This document shows positions 44,130 to 54,403 of a stretch of DNA of 64,000 nt, one piece after another. Position 1 is the first letter of the stretch; every line of letters begins with the position of its first letter. The position numbers and the translations under genes are program-made. Origin of the DNA: Corbicula japonica. Taxonomy: Eukaryota; Mollusca; Bivalvia; Venerida; Cyrenidae. The notes beneath the pieces were generated by a model, which worked only from the letters and a program-made list of their open reading frames with translations, searched no databases and was not told the origin of the DNA. The stretch covers positions 907,193 to 971,192 of the forward strand of contig JAZAYU010000085.1 of the NCBI GenBank assembly GCA_038501625.1. Reading direction: 5' to 3'.

Positions 44130-46218
44130 GGTAAATTTTGTTAACGCAGTAGAGGTTACATTTTTTGTCCGATTGTCATGAAATTTGGTCAGGATGTTTG
44201 TCCCAATGATTTCTCGGACGAGTTCCAATATGGGTCACCAGGGTCCAAAAACTAGGTCACTGTTACTAAAAATAGAATTTTCTTGTTAACACTCTAGCGG
44301 TCACATTTTTGTTCTGATTGTCATGAAACTTGGTCAGGATGTTTGTCCAAATGATTTGTCAGAAGAATTCGAATATGGGTCATCTACGTCCAAAAACTAG
44401 GTCACTGTTACTTAAAATAGAATTTTCTTGTTAACACTCTAGCGGTCACATTTTTGCTCCGATTGTCATGAAACTTGGTCAGGATGTTTGTCCCAATGAA
44501 TTCTAGGACGAGTTCGAATAAGGGTCATCTGGGTCCAAAAACTAGGTCACTGTTACTATAAATAGAATTTTCTTGTTAACACTCTAGCAGTCACATTTTT
44601 GCTCCAATTATCATGAAACTTGGTCAGGATATTTGTCCCAATTATTTCTAGGCTGAGTTTGAATATGGGTCATCTGGGTCCAAAAACTAGGTCACTGTTA
44701 CTATAAATAGAATTTTCTTGTTAACACTGTAGCAGTCACATTTTTGCTCCAGTTATCATGAAACTTGATCAGGATGTTTGTCTCAATGATTTCTAGGATG
44801 AGTTTGAATATGGATCATCTGGGTCCAAAAACTAGGTCACTGTAACTAAAAATAGAATTTTCTTGTTAACACTCTAGCGGTCACATTTTTGTTCTGATTG
44901 TCATGACACTTGGTCAGGATGTTTGTCCCTATGATTTCTGGGACAATTTTGAATATGGGTCGTCTGGGTCCAAAAACTAGGTCACTGTTACTAAAAATAC
45001 AATTTTCTTGTTAACACTCTAGAGGTCACATTTTTGCTCCGATTGTCATGAAACTTGGTCAGGATGTTTGTCCCAATGATTTCTCAGACAAGTTCGAATA
45101 TGGGTCATCTGGGTCCAAAACCTAGGTCACTGTTACTAACAATAGAATTTTCTTGTTTACACTATAGTGGTCACACTTTACTCTGATTATCAGATTGTAA
45201 AGAAACTTGGTCAGGACATATGTCCCAGTTATTAATTGGACGAGTTTGAATATGGGTCACCTGGGGTCAAAAACTAGGTCACTGTTACTATAAATAGAAA
45301 AATCTTGTCCAGGCTGTAAATTTGTTATTTCTCATTGGATTTTAAAATAACTTGGCTTAAATGTTTACCATGACAAGGTGTACTTTCGCGTACAGTACCC
45401 ATGCCTGTTGGTCCAAGGTCAAGGTCACCTTTACAAAAAATAACATTTTCTTGTCTGGGCTGTTAATTCCTAATGAATGAAGTGATTTCAAAATAACTTT
45501 ACATAAATGTTCACCATGACAAAGGCATGTGTTGCTTACAATACCCATGCCGGTAGGTCAAAGGTCAAGGTCACTGTTACGAAAAATAGCATTTTCTTTT
45601 CCAAGCTGTAGATTTGTTGTTTCTTATTGGATTTTAAAATAACTTGGTGTAAATGTTCACCATATGGAGACGTTGGGTCTTGTACAACACAACTTTGTTG
45701 TACTCTGGTGAGTGATAAAGGGCCATCATGGCCCTCTGGTTCATATTACCCACATCACATGTAGTAAGGTTCATAACTCTAATAATCATTTTCCAGGATA
45801 ATTTTCCCAATAATCTTCAAATTTTCTAAAAAAAAATGTCATATTTAACTTTATTTAACTATATATTTACTACAGACTTAAAACATATGATCCTTTCATC
45901 TTTCACATTATATGCATGCAGTATGCTTTGTCTTCCACAAGCATATTTTTCATTACATATGTTTATTTATTACATATGTATACCTATTCGATTTCAAAGC
46001 TGCATTTCGGGGCATATGTCAATTTCAAGTGACAGCTCTTGTTTTATGATTTTTTGGTTATTAAAACCAAATGTTTTTATTTATAAAAAACGAAGAGTTG
46101 ATATTTAATAAAAACATAACAAGGGGAGGGAGTTTTGTTCTTTTCTTTAGAAAACATGAACAATATATTAATATCTGTTATCTATTGGATTACTTGTTCT
46201 GGCTAAAATGGAAACAAG

Positions 46219-46692
46219 GCAGTCACAAATTGCTACACTTAGGCAGCACAGAAACATACAAGAGAAAGATACATTAAATTTTGAAACTGATACAGGGTAT
46301 TGAAAAATTTTCCACAAGGCAGCAAAGTAAGTAACATTTGAAAATAATACAGGGCAGTCAAAATTGCAGCAAGGCAGCACAAAAAGTTATATTTGAATTT
46401 GATTCAGGGTAGTCCAAAATTGCTACATTAGGCAGCACAAAAAGTTACATTTGAAACTAATACAGGGCAGTCAAAAATTGCTAAAAAGCAGCACAAAAAG
46501 TTATATTTGAAACTGATACAGGGTAGTCAAATATTGCTTAAAAGCAGCACATAAAGTTATATTTGAAACTGATACACGGCAGTCAAATTGTTAAAAAGCA
46601 GCATAGAGTTATATATGAAACTGATATATTGAGCAGTCAAAATTGCCAAAAAGCACCTCAGAAACTGATTTATTGAGCAGTCAAAATTGCTT
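46219..46692. repeat. Minisatellite, about 59 bp unit, about 8 copies
   Basis: The unit contains GGCAGCACAAAAAGTTATAT, TTGAAACTGATACAGGGCAG and TCAAAAATTGCTA. Copies shorten toward the right end, which reads GAGCAGTCAAAATTGC. Confidence 0.85.
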
Positions 46693-47496
46693 CTGGACAA
46701 CAATGTCATTACAGGGAGTCAAGAGTGGGATCTATGATCAAAAGTCAATAGGCCCGTAATGTCCTTTGGGAGCTATGGAGGGCATATGTGATCATAATTT
46801 ACTTATTTCCCTGAAAAAAAATGAAATCAGTTGTTTGGTTGGTTGTATTATGTTAGCAAAATCTCTGTCATGGAAGCACTAACCTATTATTGAGAGCAAA
46901 ATATCCATTTGCTTCTGACGCCACACTCGTTCAATGAGTTATTGTTCTTTTGGTCAAATTAATCAGCTCTCAAAATAATGTAATATCCGATAATGTGCAC
47001 TGTCTCTCTGGTCTGCAGTTATTGACTTGCAAAGATGGTGATTTCTTTGACATATTTGTCTGCGGTTTTACCCCTAGGAAATCATGGAATAAATAAATAG
47101 ATAGCTGTCCCCTGCAACTTGACCAAATTTACTTATGTTTCCAACTTTGCAGTATTATTTAATAACATGTACCATTTTTGCATACCTCTCATTATTTAGT
47201 TAAAACACTATCTTTTGTGTTTCAGAGGGACATTGTTTGCAGCTATATAGCTACCAGTAGTTTGTTTCTTACAAAATGAGCTCAGTTAATAGCCTACTCA
47301 GTGTTTGTCATCGTCTATCTTAGATCTGCTTAAGCTTTTTGCTGAAATCCAAGCTTTCTCTATATCCATTCAAGGAATTTACATAGTTGTGTGACATCAA
47401 TAATAATAGCAAACACAGGTGCAAGTTAAATAACTATTGATTGCATTTTGTCATCGTCATGTCCCTTGATTACTTTTGGAAGAATTTTTGTTAGGT
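46693..47496. other. Spacer, nothing recognised
   Basis: No gene or clear repeat seen. Confidence 0.4.
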
Positions 47497-47700
47497 TTTA
47501 TGCCTTCCCCAACAAAGTGGGAGACCTTATAGAGTTTCTTATTCCATTGGTATATCCTCCAAAATTTTGCACAATCAACACCTCATTAACAACCTGAAGT
47601 ACTTTCATACCTGCATAAAATATCAGGTAGGATGTGTAGATGGTTGTTATTTCCTGCAACCATTTTGGTTACCACAGTTATGGCCTTTTGTTAATATCAG
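47497..47700 (+). mobile_element. Hairpin-end element, 5' fragment
   Basis: TTTTATGCCTTCCCCAACAA start and GGTAGGATGTGTAGATGGTT, GTTATGGCCTTTTG inside, similar to the short element at 3957-4155 (AGGATGTGTAGATGATTG, GAGTTATGGCC). The 3' hairpin is missing. Confidence 0.5.
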
Positions 47701-47941
47701 TAATAAAAATAAGTGTCACTCTATGCATTTCGTCTGGGTCAGCAAGCATGAGCCAATTTCAAAACAATTTCAGAGGAATGGTGTCTGGGTGACCCTAAAA
47801 ATAACATCTTAGATGAAGAAGACTTGATCTATCAAAATTACTGCCACCAAAGGTAGATTTAATTGTCTTTATCCTTGTAGTATAGACAAATTAGAAATTC
47901 TCACTGACTTCATTGTTGTATTTGTATGACAATACACTTTG

Positions 47942-48104
47942 AATAAATAGTTTACCATGGTCAGCACTTTTTACCATGGGAGACCATATTCTACAACTCT
48001 TACCATGGTGGAACATGGTCAAATAGTGTGCAGTCCATTGTTGACCATGGTTAAAATGATTCTTCAGCTTTGACAATGATGACCATGACCAACAATGACC
48101 ATGG
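47942..48104. repeat. ACCATGGT-rich degenerate repeat
   Basis: GACCATGGT / ACCATGGG / TACCATGG motifs occur about ten times at irregular spacing. The 77-codon reverse frame at 47891-48124 covers this block and is rich in His and Trp only because of the repeat. Confidence 0.6.
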
Positions 48105-48659
48105 ACAATACCAAGGTTCTTCATGATTTTGAGGGTCAGGCATGGTAATTACTGTTTTACCATCAAATACAGTGAAGAATATTGTTGACACTATTTGGCC
48201 TGGAATGGTTCACTTAGAACTTCCGTTAAGTTTTATGTGCGAGGGCAATTTTCTCAGCAACCATTCAAGCTTAAGCTTTAAATGAAATGTCATTTCAATT
48301 GTTTGCACCACAGCTGCTCCAAACTCCTGATCTCAGTCTATAATTGTTATGCTTCTTAACTTAATACACTAAACAGATGAGTGTCAGGAGGCCCATGCCA
48401 GTGGTGCTTTTGTTTCAGGTATATAAAATAAGTGAAAGCTTTTCAAACAATCCGAAAAAGGTTTTGTAGAAATGTGAATGATTAAGTTAGAATTAAATTG
48501 ATGCACCTGCAGCACATTTTAGTTTGTTTTTTTTATAAAGCTTGTGAGTTATCTCCCTTATTGAAATCATTGAAATTGAAAGTAAAATTACAGGAAATTA
48601 TCATAAAATTATCCTTAATTTTAGAAAAGGTCAAAATACCAGATAAGAATTTTATTCTT
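48105..48659. other. Spacer, nothing recognised
   Basis: No gene or clear repeat seen. Confidence 0.4.
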
Positions 48660-48854
48660 ATTGTTTTAGATAAGCCTGCACATCCATGCAGTCTGATCTG
48701 GGTTTACATTGTTTGGTTTTTGCATAGAAATTACCTCTTGAAGTAGAGTTAATTGTGTAGATCTTGATTAGACTGCACAAATGTTCATACTGATCTGGAT
48801 CTACACTGGTCACTCATGGCAATATAAGCTATATCTGATGTAGTAAAGGTTTAA
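48660..48854 (-). mobile_element. Two-hairpin element, left end lost
   Basis: Starts inside the first arm (TAGATAAGCCTGCACATCCA). The second arm is GTGTAGATCTTGATTAGACT ... CTGATCTGGATCTACACTGG. It ends TAGTAAAGGTTTAA. Confidence 0.7.
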
Positions 48855-49036
48855 TCAAACTTGACAGAACATCTTGCTAACTAAACTTTTTATTGAAATA
48901 ATGACGATAATGTTGCGTGTTTGGTAACCAATACCCTGTCGCCCAATATCCGTTAAATATTATCCAATATGTTATTAATCAGAATTTCATCTCCTTCTAA
49001 TTATGGCAGTAGTTGAATGGTCATACCAGGAATATA

Positions 49037-52006
49037 TCGAGGGCTTGGCGCAAAACTGGACCAACTCAGTTTTTGTAAACTTTTCAGGAGACACAAAAAA
49101 CTTAATAACTTTCTTAAAATTATGATTTCATGGATGAAAATTTACACTTTTGGTGTGCATCCTGACTGAATTTGGTCAGTGATATTATTTTTTAATTTTA
49201 TTTAGTGGAATTATGGTTTTAGACAGTTGGACTTATAATGCACTGAGCTTTTCAGTGCAAAACAAGCCCATCTTAAGTTAGACTTATTATGCAACAGATA
49301 GTTCAATGCGAAAAAGGTCCAACTTAAAATGGACTTCTTTTGCACTGAAACTTAAAAGTAAATAAGGTCTAACTGGCAGAAAACAGTCTTTTTGGAAAAA
49401 AAGAGTAAAAATTAAAAACAAAATAATAGGTTTAAACACAAATAGGGCCAAATTGTAAAATAAAAATCATCTGCTTCTGTTGCAGGAACTTAGCTTAGAG
49501 ATTGTGACAAATATATTTTTATCTGATATGAAAATATCCAAAAGTTTCAAAGTTATCTGTTTATAACTAATCCAAATCTAATAATAAATAAAAACACTTT
49601 ATAGTGAACAATAGGATTATTATTTATCATCAAACTCTGCAAATGCAAAACACGTTAACAGCTGCACTTATAAAAAGTGTGATGCACTTTTTTTGCTTTA
49701 GCCTGTTTGCCCTTTGTCACATGTGAATTGCCTTAATTAAAAGTAGTTCATTTATCAAACGGTTTCCTTCAAATCTAGACAAAACACTTATCAGAGCTTT
49801 GTGTTGGTGAACAGTAGAAATCATGATCTATTCTTTGTATAGTATTGCTCTTACATTTCAAGCTGTTTGGGAAGGTCTTAAATGAACAGTTTGCATTAAT
49901 TACAGAAACTGTGATTTGCCCTAGCCTTGTACAGTTAGCCTCTTTGTCTGACACCAAGGTTTAATGTTAAAAATGTCGTGCTGATATAAAAAAAATTTAA
50001 CAATACTGTTATCTTCAGCAGCATTTTTATTATTTTTTGTTTTCAAGCCCTTTATATTTTGTCCCTTGATGTCTAAACATAATTTGGTATAGTTTCAGCC
50101 AATTATTTGTTCAACAGCAGCATGCATGGAGTTTTTCCAGAATTTCTTTCACTATTTTCATATTAAGTGCAATTTTGATTTAGCATATTTGTGCATAATG
50201 CAACAAAGTTTTTGTTTCTATTTGTCCCCGGCCCCACAATAATCAGAATACAAAATGGCTTTCCTATTTGAAGGATTGCTGTTTAAGAAATCTGTACACA
50301 CATGATGCAATTTTACATGACACTGAGCCAGATATGTATATAGTACATGTATATACATTCACCTAAAGTTCTAATTAGTCACAATTTTGCAGAATTTTGA
50401 ATTAAATAGACATTTATTCAAATCTTTAACTGTCCATTAACTGTCAATAAAAGTCTTTTATTCATTATAAAACTTTTTATCATAGACTTGGGAAAAAGTT
50501 TAAGTTACTGTATAAGTGGTTATTTCTGCGGGCTCCAAATTCTGTACTTTTGTTAAAATTCATGGGTGTTTTTATTTCTGCATACATTATTTCTGCGGCA
50601 TCAAGTTTTTTCATAGTTGGACTAAAATTCTGCGGTCTTGCAAGAAAGTGGAAATATAAAGATTTTTGTCATTGCAATACAAACTTATTAAAATAAAGTA
50701 AAATCTAATACATGTATCATGTTTAAGTTACCAATCACCTGTAAATGGAAATTCTTTCCGTAATCGTACAAGAAAACAAAACAAACCATCATAGCAAACA
50801 CGGTGTAAAATTTTATCCAACCTTAGTAAAATCAAAAATATATTTATTCAAATATTGTGTAATAAAGCACGTACATAATGTAGAACGCACACTGCAAAAA
50901 GCGTCAAACAACCTACTAAAGTGTACATCTGGACACATCCATCAAAATGCACATCTTCGTGAAACTTGTTGCAAAAGTCTAAATCACAACGAGTGTGTGT
51001 TTGCTTGCTTTTATTAGTGTCAATGGTCAGGTGCACAGGCTGATTAGCAAACATTTTCACTTATAATTAGGTTTTCAGTTAGAATGATAAAGAATAATCT
51101 TAAAAATGGAATTTAAATTCATTTTTTCTTTTAATTTTAAAATTTGATAAGATATTTCATACAAGAGCGGGTTAAATTGCAGTAATGCAGCTTTAAATTG
51201 TGAATTATTTCCTTTTGGGCCTGCAATAAGCTTTATAATATTCAAATAAATTTAAATATTTAAGTAATTTAGTTATTATTATGATTATACAATAACATTA
51301 TTTAAAATTAAGATTTCTCAGATATAAAGTTTTCAGTATTTTCAAGTTTTTTGCCGGTATTTTTGGTAAATATAAGGGTGGTATTAGCAGACAATTGACT
51401 GGCCTAGCTGCATTCAATTTGCTTGTACTTTGCTTTATTGTAGCATAAACCTGACTAGCAATATAGCCTCATTTTATGCTGATGTCCCCTTCATTCCAAC
51501 ACTCTGTATTTCTTTTGTCTATGTAATCTTTAGGTGTTTTTTTTTCATCGCACTTATTATCCAAACAAAAAAATTACAACCCTTTTTCATCAGCCTTGCT
51601 TGTTAGATTGTTTGGATAATTACTTATTGGAAGACTTGCCCCAAGTTCCCTCTTTTGGTGGGCCATATTTCTCCCAGGTATTTTCACTTGTTGTACTCTT
51701 TCTTCTTATTATGATACATTTTCAACAAACTTGATGCAAAATAAGTCCATCTGAGATAATTCAGTTAAGATTCATTAATAATTTCAGAGCAAAACAAGTC
51801 CAACTTGAGTTGGACTTCTATTGCCCCAATGCAAATTGTTGTTTTGAGATGGACCTGTTTGTTTCTTAGCAACAGTTTCATAAATAGTAAAGATGTAGTC
51901 ATTATTTTTGCACAGAATGTGTACCTTATTGATTAATGTAAGATTATGTAAAAAAGTGATTTTGTGAAAAAAATTGACTTGGACCAGTTTTGCGCCAAGC
52001 CCTCGA
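49037..52006. mobile_element. TIR DNA transposon-like element, 2970 bp
   Basis: The ends are inverted repeats with 23 identical terminal bases (TCGAGGGCTTGGCGCAAAAC then TGG) and weaker matching beyond, with TA on both sides. Sub-terminal blocks at 49210-49350 and 51730-51870 repeat a GCAAAACAAGTCCAACTT motif in both orientations (GTTGGACTT and AAGTCCAAC), resembling the inner TIR. These could be transposase-binding sites. I see no transposase frame in the 3 kb, so it is non-autonomous or decayed. Superfamily not assignable; TA suggests the Tc1/mariner side. Confidence 0.75.
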
Positions 52007-52210
52007 TATCAATCTAATAAGTACAGAAGTGTCTCCGGTGTTAGCCCATATCCTGATGAACCCAGAAAAACTTCATTTCCTTCTGCAGTATTAACTAATG
52101 AGCTTATATTTCTGAACTGCCTGTTCAAGGTCTTTAAAGAAATTTCTGGGAATAATCTAGGCTATAGTTCATTATGGATAACTTGACAGTCATGTGACAA
52201 ACCACTTAAT

Positions 52211-52452
52211 TTAATCCTTTCCTATATAGATACACCTTTATTGCTAGGGCGAACAGTTTAGATCCAGATCAGCCGGCACATCCGTGCCGTCTGATCAGGA
52301 TCTAAACTGTTCGCTTTTTGATACATTAGGTTATTTCTGACCAAAATGCGACCAGTGCAGATCCTGATCAGACGGCACGGATGTGCCGGCTGATCTGGAT
52401 CTACACTGGTCGCACATGCGTAAAAATGTGTATATATCCAGGAAAGGGTTAA
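52211..52452 (+). mobile_element. Two-hairpin TTAA element, full length, near consensus
   Basis: 242 bp with TTAA at both ends. Left arm GCGAACAGTTTAGATCCAGA ... GGATCTAAACTGTTCGC, spacer GGTTATTTCTGACCAAAATG, right arm GCGACCAGTGCAGATCC ... GGATCTACACTGGTCGC. A good reference copy for the family. Confidence 0.93.
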
Positions 52453-52848
52453 ATATGGTTTATCAGCAATAAGTTTTGCCTAAACCTTCCATAAGATTGT
52501 GCTTTAAGTTATATAAGCAGGGTATCATGTGACTGTCTACTTATCCATAACCAGTTATAATATTTAGAATGCCAGTATTTTTATGGTGATTGTTGAAATC
52601 TCTGTGATTACAAAGAAAATTGCTCCAGTAAAAATATTTGTGAAGTAATGACTAGTGATGTGCCGATGATCGGAAGACATCGATTAGCGACGTGTAAATG
52701 CTTCTCGGTGTCGATGATCGATGTCGTTCTCTCATAATCGATTAACAGTTCAGACATGCGCAGTGTTACGAGTCAAAATATAAAGGTACGGGTTCCGGCT
52801 TTTACACTGGTCATAAAGGGAAATCACTTTGAAAAATTGAAAATTAAA

Positions 52849-52998
52849 ATGGCGACCCGACCCGAGAGATTTACGAGAACCCAGGCAAAAAAACTTAATC
52901 AGAAGTGTGGATGCACTTTAGATTCTACAAGATTAACAAAGAACTTTGACCTAACAAAGACATTTGCAGAAATTGTTGTAAAGAGAACAAAAACTTAA
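52849..52998 (+). CDS. Short frame inside hAT-like element, unknown
   Basis: 49 residues, basic, beginning MATRPERFTRTQAKK with CGC at 21-23; complete from ATG to TAA. It may be the N-terminal leftover of the element's own protein or chance. No domain is recognised. Confidence 0.25.
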   Translation: MATRPERFTRTQAKKLNQKCGCTLDSTRLTKNFDLTKTFAEIVVKRTKT

Positions 52999-53189
52999 CA
53001 AACATAAACGCAAATAGGCGCCGATTTTGACGAGCGTCTGAGTTGCGAAGCTATATGACGATGATAAAAATTCTTCGAATAAATATGTTTTGCATTAACT
53101 AGACATCTAAAATTAGTTTCTTGCGTCTTCAGCCTTAAAATTAGTAAATTATTCATAGGAAAACGTAACAATTTTGCTGTTGAAAATTC

Positions 53190-53320
53190 AGTGGCAGATC
53201 TAGAGGGGTTCAGTGCAGTTGCACAAACAACCTCTTTGGGCAGCAATGATAATTTGATTAGGATTTCGGTCAGAAAGTTGGAAATTATTAGTATCCAGTA
53301 CTTATGAAAGCTACTGATCT
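53190..53320 (+). repeat. GGATCCAGAGGGGGTT repeat within hAT element
   Basis: CAGATCTAGAGGGGTTCAGT, TTGGGCAGCAATGATAATTT and CGGTCAGAAAGTTGGAAATT align with 36078-36240. It was either carried by the hAT-like element or inserted into it. Confidence 0.6.
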
Positions 53321-53631
53321 AAGACGATTTGTAAACCTAACACTGAGTAAATTTAGAAACCGATTATAATCGTGAAATCGCATCGGAAGAGGCAACCGAT
53401 TCCAACCGATGATCGATTATGATTTGCAACCGATTTCCCAACACTAGTAATGACAGACAGACAGATGAACATGTGGACAGACAGACAAGGCCATCAGTAA
53501 TGTGTTCCAGCCTTCAGTGATTGTGAAGGTTAAAAAAGCTTTTAATTTTCATTGACCACCTATTTCAGTATTTTACAAAATTTTCAAAATGTTTATTGCT
53601 GCAAAAAACAAAAATTATGGAATTAACAACT

Positions 53632-53766
53632 TAAAGGGTTTGGCTTACATCCCATGTGTGACCAGTGTAGATACAGATCACCTTGAGCGTTGGTGCAGTC
53701 TGATCAGGATCTAGGGTGTCTGCTTTAAAATTCATCAGATCATTTTTATCTAAGTAGCAAACACTG
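53632..53766 (-). mobile_element. Two-hairpin element, partial
   Basis: One arm (ACCAGTGTAGATACAGATCA ... CTGATCAGGATCTAGGGTGT), a worn spacer, then AGTAGCAAACACTG. It abuts the TTAA of the next copy. Confidence 0.6.
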
Positions 53767-54007
53767 TTAACCCTTTCCTGTACAGATACGTATTTTAATG
53801 CATGTGCGACCAGTGTAGATCCAGATCAGCCGGCACATCCGTGCCATCTGATCAGGATCTGCACTGGTTGCATTTTGGTCAGAAATAACCTAATGAATCA
53901 AAAAGCGAACAGTTTAGATCCTGATCAGACGGCACAGATGTGCCGGCTGATCTGGATCTAAACTGTTCGCCCTAGCATTAAAGGTGTATCTATACAGGAA
54001 TGGGTTA
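53767..54007 (-). mobile_element. Two-hairpin TTAA element, full length, near consensus
   Basis: 241 bp, TTAA both ends, in the opposite orientation to 52211-52452, with which it forms a loose inverted pair around the hAT-like element. Arms ACCAGTGTAGATCCAGATCA and AACAGTTTAGATCCTGATCA. A fragment TATCCAGATCAGTCTGCA follows. Confidence 0.92.
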
Positions 54008-54297
54008 ATATCCAGATCAGTCTGCAAATGGAATACAATGACATTGGTTCATCTTCAAAGCAGTAGTTATCTTTTATTTTTAATGTCAAAAATGTAATTT
54101 TTCTTCCAGAAAGTTAAGGAAAACAAATATACACTTTTGTGAAAATGTCATGTCCTTTCACACTCTGTCTGTCAGCTATTTTGTAATTTTATATAATTTC
54201 TGTCTGCCCAAAATGAACAAGATCATTGTCTGATGTGGTATAAACAATGTTTTTTCTAAATGTGTTTTTGTCTGTTTTGAGCAAATCTGAAAAGAAG

Positions 54298-54403
54298 ATT
54301 ATAGAGGACATTTGTTTTTACCAGCGTAGGATAGAAATATGTTTCTGGATTTCATTGTAGCCACGAATCATACATATTTTTGGAGTTCAAGAGTAAATAT
54401 ATA
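54298..54403 (+). mobile_element. Palindrome-plus-loop element, truncated copy 3
   Basis: TATAGAGGACATTTGTTTTT, AGCGTAGGATAGAAATATG, then a decayed palindrome to GAGTAAATATATA. The copy ends exactly where the 54404 element begins. I do not find its continuation beyond 56654. Confidence 0.65.

Larger units (their letters stand above)
43576..46045 (+). mobile_element. Large hairpin-end element with tandem arrays
   Basis: 5' end TTATGCCCCCGAAGG with the stem TATGCC/GGCATA, then a TCCGTCCGTCCGTC run. Two arrays follow. One has units with CCGCTTGAGGGATTTCATTG (43660-44100); the other has about 144 bp units with TTCTTGTTAACACTCTAG, GTCATGAAACTTGGTCAGGA and CCAAAAACTAGGTCACTGTT (44130-45340). The 3' side has TTCGGGGCATATGTC inverted to the start, a small GTCA/TGAC hairpin and AGCTCTTGTTTT. 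A second, internal 3' end (GGGCCATCATGGCCC-TCTGG, 45722-45741) shows it is composite. No protein is encoded. Confidence 0.7.
52653..53446 (+). mobile_element. hAT-like element, 794 bp, perfect 8 bp TSD
   Basis: GTAATGAC is at 52645-52652 and again at 53447-53454. The termini are TAGTGATGTGCCGATGATCG and, inverted, TAGTGTTGGGAAATCGG; CGATGATCGAT motifs repeat near both ends. The 8 bp duplication and TAGTG-type ends fit hAT. Inside is a 49-codon frame (52849-52998) starting MATRPERF, of unknown origin, and a copy of the GGATCCAGAGGGGGTT repeat (53190-53320). Confidence 0.85.

Noticed and set aside
47891..48124. 77-codon His/Trp-rich reverse frame
   Set aside because: Created by the repeated CCATGG motif.
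49037..52006. Transposase gene inside the 3 kb TIR element
   Set aside because: The frames there are under 100 codons, overlap on both strands and show no DDE-type motif I can recognise.
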